The notes beneath the pieces are model-generated. The model ran no database searches. It was not told where the DNA came from and was given only the letters and a program-made list of their open reading frames with translations. Shown in pieces: positions 58,610 through 64,000 of a DNA stretch of 64,000 nucleotides. The stretch comes from Staphylococcus sp. IVB6214 (GTDB lineage: Bacteria > Bacillota > Bacilli > Staphylococcales > Staphylococcaceae). Position numbers and translations under genes: made by a program. The stretch lies in assembly GCF_025558585.1 (NCBI RefSeq), contig NZ_CP094723.1, positions 1,612,001 through 1,676,000 on the forward strand. The letters are read 5' to 3'. Every line of letters begins with the position of its first letter. The first letter of the stretch is position 1.

Positions 58610-59851
58610 TTATTTATTATATAAAGGGAATTTTTCTGTTAAATTTTTAACACGTTGCTTCGCTTCTTCGAGCACTTTCGTGTCTTCATGATTTTTAAGT
58701 ACATCGCTCATAATATGTGCGACTTCTTCAAATGCTTTTTCATCAAAACCGCGCGTTGTAGCAGCTGGCGTTCCGAGACGAATACCACTTGTAACAAATG
58801 GTTTTTCTTGATCAAACGGAATTGTGTTTTTATTACATGTAATACCTACTTCATCAAGCACTTTTTCAGCCATTTTACCTGTAATACCGACAGAGCCTTT
58901 TACATCTACTGCGACTAAATGGTTGTCTGTGCCACCAGATACGATGCGGAAACCATTATCTTTCAGAGTTTTTGCCAATGTCTGCGCATTTTTTACAAAT
59001 TGTGTTTGATACACTTTGAAGTCAGGTTCGAGTGCTTCACCAAATGCAACTGCTTTTGCAGCGATAACATGCTCTAATGGACCACCTTGAATACCCGGGA
59101 ACATTGTTTTGTCAATTTCTTTTTGATATTCAGCTTTACATAAAATCATGCCACCGCGTGGGCCACGTAGGGTTTTGTGTGTAGTTGTTGTTACAAAATC
59201 TGCGTATTCTACCGGGTTCTGATGTAGACCTGTTGCTACTAAACCTGCGATGTGCGCCATATCTACCATTAACTTCGCACCGACTTCGTCCGCAATCTCT
59301 TTAAACTTCTTGAAGTCAATCTCACGTGAATAAGCTGAGGCACCTGCAACGATTAACTTAGGCTGATGCTTTTTCGCTAATTGACGCACTTCTTCATAAT
59401 CAATGCGCTCATCTTCCTTCGTTACACCATACTCAACAAAGTTGTATGTTTTACCACTAAAGTTGACAGGTGAACCGTGTGTCAAATGTCCACCGTGACT
59501 CAAGTTCATCCCTAAAACTGTATCACCGTGCTCCAATGCTACAAGATATACTGCCATATTCGCCTGAGATCCAGAATGTGGCTGTACATTGACATGCTCA
59601 GCATTAAATAGTTTTTTGGCACGCTCAATGGCAAGTGTTTCCGTTACGTCAACAAATCCACAACCACCGTAATATCGACGACCTGGATATCCTTCAGCGT
59701 ACTTGTTTGTCATAACTGAACCTTGCGCTTCCATAACTGCTTCAGAGACAAAGTTTTCAGAAGCGATTAATTCAATGTTGTTATTTTGACGATTGAATTC
59801 CTTTTGAATCGCATCAAAGACTGCCTTATCTTGCTTTGCAATAAATGACAT
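58610..59851 (-). CDS. glyA: Serine hydroxymethyltransferase
   Basis: GlyA converts serine and tetrahydrofolate to glycine and methylene-THF. The 413-residue PLP enzyme has [31 protein letters not shown], and the PLP lysine in [18 protein letters not shown]. It is full length and has AAAGAGGGA upstream. It is probably co-transcribed with the UPF0340 gene before it and upp after it. Confidence 0.97.
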   Translation of the reverse strand: MSFIAKQDKAVFDAIQKEFNRQNNNIELIASENFVSEAVMEAQGSVMTNKYAEGYPGRRYYGGCGFVDVTETLAIERAKKLFNAEHVNVQPHSGSQANMAVYLVALEHGDTVLGMNLSHGGHLTHGSPVNFSGKTYNFVEYGVTKEDERIDYEEVRQLAKKHQPKLIVAGASAYSREIDFKKFKEIADEVGAKLMVDMAHIAGLVATGLHQNPVEYADFVTTTTHKTLRGPRGGMILCKAEYQKEIDKTMFPGIQGGPLEHVIAAKAVAFGEALEPDFKVYQTQFVKNAQTLAKTLKDNGFRIVSGGTDNHLVAVDVKGSVGITGKMAEKVLDEVGITCNKNTIPFDQEKPFVTSGIRLGTPAATTRGFDEKAFEEVAHIMSDVLKNHEDTKVLEEAKQRVKNLTEKFPLYNK

Positions 59852-59868
59852 AGACCATTCCCTCTTTC

Positions 59869-60399
59869 CTAATCAAGTTGATATTTTGCACGTTCGCCAC
59901 CAATCTTCTTCGGACGGCTTGTCGCAACTGTTACAATCGCATCCCCTACTTGCTTGGTTTTGCAACGTACAGGAACTGCAACATGCTTCAGGTGCATACC
60001 GATCAATGCCTGACCGATATCAATCCCCTTATCGGCACGAATAAATTCGACAACGACAGGATCATTCATATGACGATAAGCATATGTAGCTAGCGAGCCA
60101 CCTGCATGTGTGTCGGGTACGACAGATACAAGCTCCATCGTATATGAGTTGTATGCCTCACGTTCAATCGTTAATGCCCGATTGATATGTTCACAACCTT
60201 GAAATGCAAACGATACGCCCGTCTCGCTTTGAATATCTACCAATGCGTCATACAGTGTTTTCGCTACATCTAAGGACCCTGACGTTCCTATTCGATCACC
60301 TTGCACCTCCGAAGTAGAACAACCGATAACACAGAGTTCTCCTTCTACGAAAAAAGATTTTGACTTGAGTTCTTGCAATAACTGTCTGAAGTTCTCCAT
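59869..60399 (-). CDS. UPF0340/TIGR01440 family protein, YwlG-like
   Basis: A 176-residue conserved protein of unknown function. Well-preserved segments are [75 protein letters not shown] and [16 protein letters not shown]. The cysteines and histidines in the first three could form a metal or catalytic site (inference). Of two ATG codons (60402 and 60399) after GGGAGG, I use 60399. It stands ahead of glyA, as in B. subtilis ywlG. Confidence 0.85.
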   Translation of the reverse strand: MENFRQLLQELKSKSFFVEGELCVIGCSTSEVQGDRIGTSGSLDVAKTLYDALVDIQSETGVSFAFQGCEHINRALTIEREAYNSYTMELVSVVPDTHAGGSLATYAYRHMNDPVVVEFIRADKGIDIGQALIGMHLKHVAVPVRCKTKQVGDAIVTVATSRPKKIGGERAKYQLD

Positions 60400-60502
60400 C
60401 ATAACAACCTCCCTATGAATATGTATGATTGAAACATACAGATCATTCATAGAACCCTATACATGCTGTATGTTTACTATTATAACTTATTTTTTCTATG
60501 TC

Positions 60503-60934
60503 TCATACTAATTCTGTGTCAAGTTTTTTCTGTAATTGGCGAATCAATGCGCTTAATTGTTGAAATGTATTCACGTATTGCGCATATGAGCCGCCAAATG
60601 GATCTGGTACTTCATTCGTCTCTTCAACATATTCACTTAATGTTGTGATATTCAAAGTATCTCCGTATAGCATTTGAAGGTGATGCACATGTGAAGATGT
60701 CATCGCTAAAATCAAGTCGGCTTCTACATCATCTTGAGAAAAAGCTGATGCACCTTCAGGGACAGGATAATCATGCTTTTCCAATAAGTTTCTTGTATGC
60801 GCTGCAATCGGTGCACCATCTTGTGCCATAATACCACGAGATGCAATCTCATGATCTGGCAATAGACTTTTGGCAATTCCTTCTGCCATCGGACTCCGGC
60901 ATGTATTGCCAGTACATACAAATAAAATTCTCAT
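60503..60934 (-). CDS. Low-molecular-weight phosphatase, protein-arginine type (YwlE/PtpB)
   Basis: The 143-residue protein has the LMW-PTP loop FVCTGNTCRSPMAEG at the N-terminus (Cys7, Arg13) and the general-acid DPFGGS near residue 114. Thr11 in the P-loop is the residue that marks phospho-arginine phosphatases such as B. subtilis YwlE, where tyrosine phosphatases carry a bulkier residue. It should reverse McsB-made protein arginine phosphorylation. ATG 60934 overlaps the stop codon of sua5 (TGATG). Named from motif and synteny. Confidence 0.88.
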   Translation of the reverse strand: MRILFVCTGNTCRSPMAEGIAKSLLPDHEIASRGIMAQDGAPIAAHTRNLLEKHDYPVPEGASAFSQDDVEADLILAMTSSHVHHLQMLYGDTLNITTLSEYVEETNEVPDPFGGSYAQYVNTFQQLSALIRQLQKKLDTELV

Positions 60935-61989
60935 CACCAGTCCTCCTTTACAAATTGATGATTTGCTGCCTTCACCATGCGATTATGCAAAGCTTCTGCA
61001 TCATCATGATTGGGATAGCCATAAATATAAGCATATGCAATCTCATCCAATTGATCTAATTGATGTAAAGCCGCATACAAGTTATGGTTGGCTTGTTCGA
61101 TATCTGACTCAGTTGTACTCAAAACAATCGTCTGCGCTTGCTCTGGAATAAATGGCAATAAACTTTCAGGCACAATAAACGCTGACTGTGACCAATCTTT
61201 TTGTGTCGTATCTAACTTTTCATTTAATACTTCAAAAATCTTCAAGGGTGTTTCCGGAGCATAATGTTTATACTTCATCCCCGGTGCGATCGGTTTATCT
61301 GTTGATTCTACATGCATTGCATCGATACCATTTGGAAGAATCTCATTCAACATATTGCGTGTAATCGTACCCGGTCTTGCAATACGAAATGGGAATGATG
61401 TACAGTCTAACACAGTACTTTCAAGGCCTGCCTCACTCTGCGTAGACTGGATAATACCATCTATACGCCCTTCTAAATCAGAATATACGTGTTCAAAAGT
61501 TGTTGGCGACGGTCTGCCACTTAAATTCGCACTCGGCGCTGCAATAGGTAATGCAACTTCTTTAAGTAGCGTACGGGCCACAGGATGACTTGGCATTCTG
61601 ACAGCTACTGAATCGAGTCCACCTGTGACTGACTGACAAAGATAGCCGGGCTTGAGTGGCAAAATGAACGTAATCGGCCCCGGCCAAAATGCTTCCATTA
61701 ATCGTTCTGTTGTCTCTGATACGCTTTCAACAAAATCTTCTAGTTGTTTTGTATCATAAATATGAACGATCAGTGGATTGTCTGACGGTCGCCCTTTTGC
61801 CTCATATATTGCCTGCACCGCTTGTTCATTCGTTGCATCAGCACCCAGTCCATAGACTGTCTCGGTCGGTAAAGCAACGAGTCCACCTTGTCGATAAGTT
61901 GCGATAATTTCTGATAAATATGGATAATCTATGAGATTGGTCGTATATTCACGTACATCCCATATCGTTGTTTTTACCAAATTAAACAC
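60934..61989 (-). CDS. L-threonylcarbamoyladenylate synthase Sua5/TsaC
   Basis: Makes threonylcarbamoyl-AMP from threonine, bicarbonate and ATP for t6A37. The YrdC domain (residues about 20-215) has LVALPTETVYGLGADATNEQAV and YEAKGRPSDNPLIVHI. A linker and a C-terminal Sua5 domain follow, so this is the long Sua5 type. The start is ambiguous: GTG 61989 is very close to the AGGAG, while TTG 61980 is better spaced. It is the fourth t6A enzyme in the window. It overlaps ywlE. Confidence 0.93.
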   Translation of the reverse strand: MFNLVKTTIWDVREYTTNLIDYPYLSEIIATYRQGGLVALPTETVYGLGADATNEQAVQAIYEAKGRPSDNPLIVHIYDTKQLEDFVESVSETTERLMEAFWPGPITFILPLKPGYLCQSVTGGLDSVAVRMPSHPVARTLLKEVALPIAAPSANLSGRPSPTTFEHVYSDLEGRIDGIIQSTQSEAGLESTVLDCTSFPFRIARPGTITRNMLNEILPNGIDAMHVESTDKPIAPGMKYKHYAPETPLKIFEVLNEKLDTTQKDWSQSAFIVPESLLPFIPEQAQTIVLSTTESDIEQANHNLYAALHQLDQLDEIAYAYIYGYPNHDDAEALHNRMVKAANHQFVKEDW

Positions 61990-62021
61990 CTCTCCTCACT
62001 CTCTATTTTACTGCAAAACAA

Positions 62022-62062
62022 AAGGTTATGCACAGACGAATCATCATCTGTGACATAACCTT
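62022..62062. terminator. Hairpin between prmC and sua5
   Basis: AAGGTTATG-CACAGA pairs with TCTGTG-A-CATAACCTT. On the minus strand TTTGTTTTGC follows, so it is a likely partial terminator of prfA-prmC. It overlaps the prmC stop codon. Confidence 0.65.
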
Positions 62063-62915
62063 ATTTTTCTTCTGATGATGCATGCCACGTCATATGAAAG
62101 ATACGTGGATGCCCATTGATATCTAACATCACTTCAGGTTGTATGTGCGGGTAATAGGACTTAGCCATTTTACACAACGTTTCCCCTTGTTGATATCCTA
62201 TTTCAAAGACGATTGGTGCACCTTCACTCATGACTTTTGGTAAATCCCTCAGTAACTGGTCATAAATCGCATAGCCTTTATCATCAGCAAATAGTGCAAG
62301 ATGCGGCTCATGCGTAAGGACATTAGCTCCCATTTCGGATATCTCTTCTTCACCAATGTACGGTGGATTGCTAATCAAACCGTCCAACCGTATATGATGT
62401 TCGATAAATGGTGATAACACACTACCTTCCAACGTATGGATTGCAACATGATGATGGTCAGCATTTTGACGTGCAACTGCTAATGCATCTGATGAAATAT
62501 CGGATGCCCAAACTTCTAAGTCTGGACATTCTTGCTTGATCGTCAACGCAATGATACCTGATCCGGTTCCAATATCTGCAACTTTTCCCAACTTCGGACA
62601 TCGTTCGATAAACGCCGCGACGACTTCTTCTGTTTCCTGTCTTGGAATAAGTACGCGTGTATCAACATGATACGGACGGCCATAAAAAGTCGCTTGTGCG
62701 GTAATATATTGAACAGGTTCTCCAGATAAAAGTCGTTCTAGCCCACTATTCAAAAGGACTGTATCACTCTCTATCATCGTCATATCTCCATCAACAAGAA
62801 GGTTTACACGTGTCCAACCTAATAAGTCAAACAACAACCACTCTACGGCAGAAGACTCAAGATCAGCCGTCATTGCACGTGCCTTGGCTTGTGTTAGCCA
62901 CTGCTTATAACTCAC
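62061..62915 (-). CDS. prmC: Peptide chain release factor N5-glutamine methyltransferase
   Basis: PrmC methylates the glutamine of the GGQ motif of release factors. The 284-residue protein has the SAM-binding motif [15 protein letters not shown] and the active-site NPPY in [13 protein letters not shown]. The start is GTG 62915, inside the end of prfA (11 bp overlap), so translation is coupled to its substrate. Confidence 0.95.
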   Translation of the reverse strand: MSYKQWLTQAKARAMTADLESSAVEWLLFDLLGWTRVNLLVDGDMTMIESDTVLLNSGLERLLSGEPVQYITAQATFYGRPYHVDTRVLIPRQETEEVVAAFIERCPKLGKVADIGTGSGIIALTIKQECPDLEVWASDISSDALAVARQNADHHHVAIHTLEGSVLSPFIEHHIRLDGLISNPPYIGEEEISEMGANVLTHEPHLALFADDKGYAIYDQLLRDLPKVMSEGAPIVFEIGYQQGETLCKMAKSYYPHIQPEVMLDINGHPRIFHMTWHASSEEK

Positions 62916-63981
62916 CGCTATTAAGCTCTTTCAATTTTTCTGTTTGCTCATGCATCGTCAACGCATCTATCACTTCATCTAGCTTTCCTTCCATGATTTG
63001 GTCTAACTTTTGTAAAGTCAATCCAATGCGGTGATCTGTCACACGACTTTGCGGATAGTTATATGTGCGGATACGTTCTGAACGGTCCCCTGTTCCTACT
63101 GCAGATTTACGTTGTGCTGCATATTTTTGTTGTTCTTCTTGTAACTTCATGTCATACAGACGTGCTTTCAATACTTTCATCGCTTTTTCACGGTTTTGAA
63201 TTTGTGATTTTTCTGATGATGTTGCGATGACACCCGTTGGTAAGTGGGTAATACGGACGGCAGAGTCAGTTGTATTGACGTGCTGTCCACCTGCACCACT
63301 TGAACGATACGTGTCAATTTGTAAATCTTCTTTACGAATCTCGATTTCAACATCTTCTACTTCAGGTAACACCGCAACCGTTGCCGTTGATGTATGAATA
63401 CGTCCGCCTGATTCTGTTTCTGGTACACGTTGCACACGATGTGCACCGTTTTCGAATTTTAACTTGCTGTATGCATCTTGACCTGTTACAGAAAAGCTGA
63501 TTTCTTTATAACCACCATGATCACTTTCAGTTGCTTCTACCACTTCTGTTTTCAAACTTTGTGATTCCGCAAACTTTGAATACATACGGAACAAATCCCC
63601 CGCAAAAATAGCCGCTTCATCTCCACCGGCCGCTGCACGAATTTCAACAATAACGTCTTTTTCATCGTTAGGATCTTTTGGAATTAATAAAATTTTCAGC
63701 TGTTCTTCTAACTCTGGTATTTGCGCTTTCAAATCATTGGCATCTTGTTTCAACATATCAATTTCATCTTGATCATCTGTTTCTGCCATCATTAATTCGA
63801 TCTCTTCACTGTCTTCTTTTACTTGTTTATACTGACGATATACATCGACTGTCTTTTGCAGATCCGATTGTTCTTTTGAATATTGACGCAATTTGTTCGC
63901 ATCACTCACAACATCTGGATCACTTAACAATTCATTTAATTGTTCATATCTTTCTTCTACTATATCTAATTGATCAAACAT
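62905..63981 (-). CDS. prfA: Peptide chain release factor 1
   Basis: RF1 reads UAA and UAG and triggers peptide release. The 358-residue protein has the catalytic GGQ in [25 protein letters not shown]. The PET-type anticodon loop sits in the [23 protein letters not shown] region. AGGAGGATAATCAATA precedes the ATG. The upstream gene is outside the window. Confidence 0.97.
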   Translation of the reverse strand: MFDQLDIVEERYEQLNELLSDPDVVSDANKLRQYSKEQSDLQKTVDVYRQYKQVKEDSEEIELMMAETDDQDEIDMLKQDANDLKAQIPELEEQLKILLIPKDPNDEKDVIVEIRAAAGGDEAAIFAGDLFRMYSKFAESQSLKTEVVEATESDHGGYKEISFSVTGQDAYSKLKFENGAHRVQRVPETESGGRIHTSTATVAVLPEVEDVEIEIRKEDLQIDTYRSSGAGGQHVNTTDSAVRITHLPTGVIATSSEKSQIQNREKAMKVLKARLYDMKLQEEQQKYAAQRKSAVGTGDRSERIRTYNYPQSRVTDHRIGLTLQKLDQIMEGKLDEVIDALTMHEQTEKLKELNSGEL

Positions 63982-64000
63982 TATTGATTATCCTCCTCTT

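Noticed and set aside
62026..62034. A perfect DnaA box (TTATGCACA) near sua5/ywlC, where B. subtilis is thought to have a DnaA-box cluster
   Set aside because: It is a single site and lies inside one arm of the prmC terminator hairpin; no cluster is seen.

Overview
This window is an ordinary chromosomal core segment of a staphylococcus. The sigB operon (rsbU-rsbV-rsbW-sigB) sits behind mazEF, alr and acpS. The ilv-leu cluster lies between the tsa genes and an rRNA operon, and a full F-type ATPase operon is present. Protein sequences are close to S. aureus families but not identical. A copA gene sits in the csoR locus, tenA is missing from the thi operon, and IlvN is long, all of which point to a non-aureus species. 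The 16S variable regions look compatible with the hyicus-intermedius group, but that is from memory and is weak. No phage, insertion sequence, CRISPR array or genomic island was seen.

Layout. 1-318 is the C-terminal end of an ABC-F ATPase. It is followed by an intergenic region packed with DnaA boxes (358-516). 634-3187 (minus) holds tsaD-rimI-tsaB-tsaE. 3326-14632 (plus) is the branched-chain amino acid operon ilvD-ilvB-ilvN-ilvC-leuABCD-ilvA, preceded by CodY boxes, a promoter, an Ile/Leu-rich leader peptide and a terminator/attenuator. 14631-14867 (minus) looks like a broken small membrane-protein gene. 14971-20720 (minus) is an rRNA operon with tRNA-Leu(GAG) and tRNA-Gly(TCC) ahead of 16S-23S-5S, driven by three tandem promoters. 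21023-23618 has an SprT-like gene and tex. 23761-28830 has the stress sigma-factor operon, mazEF, alr and acpS. 28827-31351 has three PH-domain membrane proteins, followed by the helicase gene cshA. 33159-36970 has murF, ddl and, divergently, rodA. 37047-40347 has a 46-residue small ORF and a copper locus (csoR, a cysteine-less HMA-like protein, copZ, copA) with two matching operators. 40427-43526 has cls, an HD-domain gene and yidC. 43615-46079 is a TPP-riboswitch-controlled thiD-thiM-thiE operon. 46303-49520 has a short SSB, ywpF, fabZ, a small membrane protein, murA and a DUF1146 protein. 49766-56641 is atpIBEFHAGDC. 56800-63981 has mnaA, upp, glyA, a UPF0340 gene, ywlE, sua5, prmC and prfA.

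How the genes work together. TsaB, TsaD, TsaE and Sua5/TsaC, the whole t6A37 tRNA-modification route, are all in this window. PrmC methylates the GGQ glutamine of the neighbouring PrfA. Alr, Ddl and MurF form the D-Ala-D-Ala branch of peptidoglycan synthesis, joined by MurA, RodA and MnaA. ThiD, ThiM and ThiE make thiamine phosphate from salvaged pyrimidine and thiazole. The ilv-leu operon should give prototrophy for Ile, Leu and Val.

Limits. Family names come from recognition of motifs and overall sequence. No database search, RNA folding or alignment was run. Start codons were chosen from visible Shine-Dalgarno sequences. No clearly novel multi-gene system was found. The most interesting points are regulatory or small-gene observations, given in the findings.
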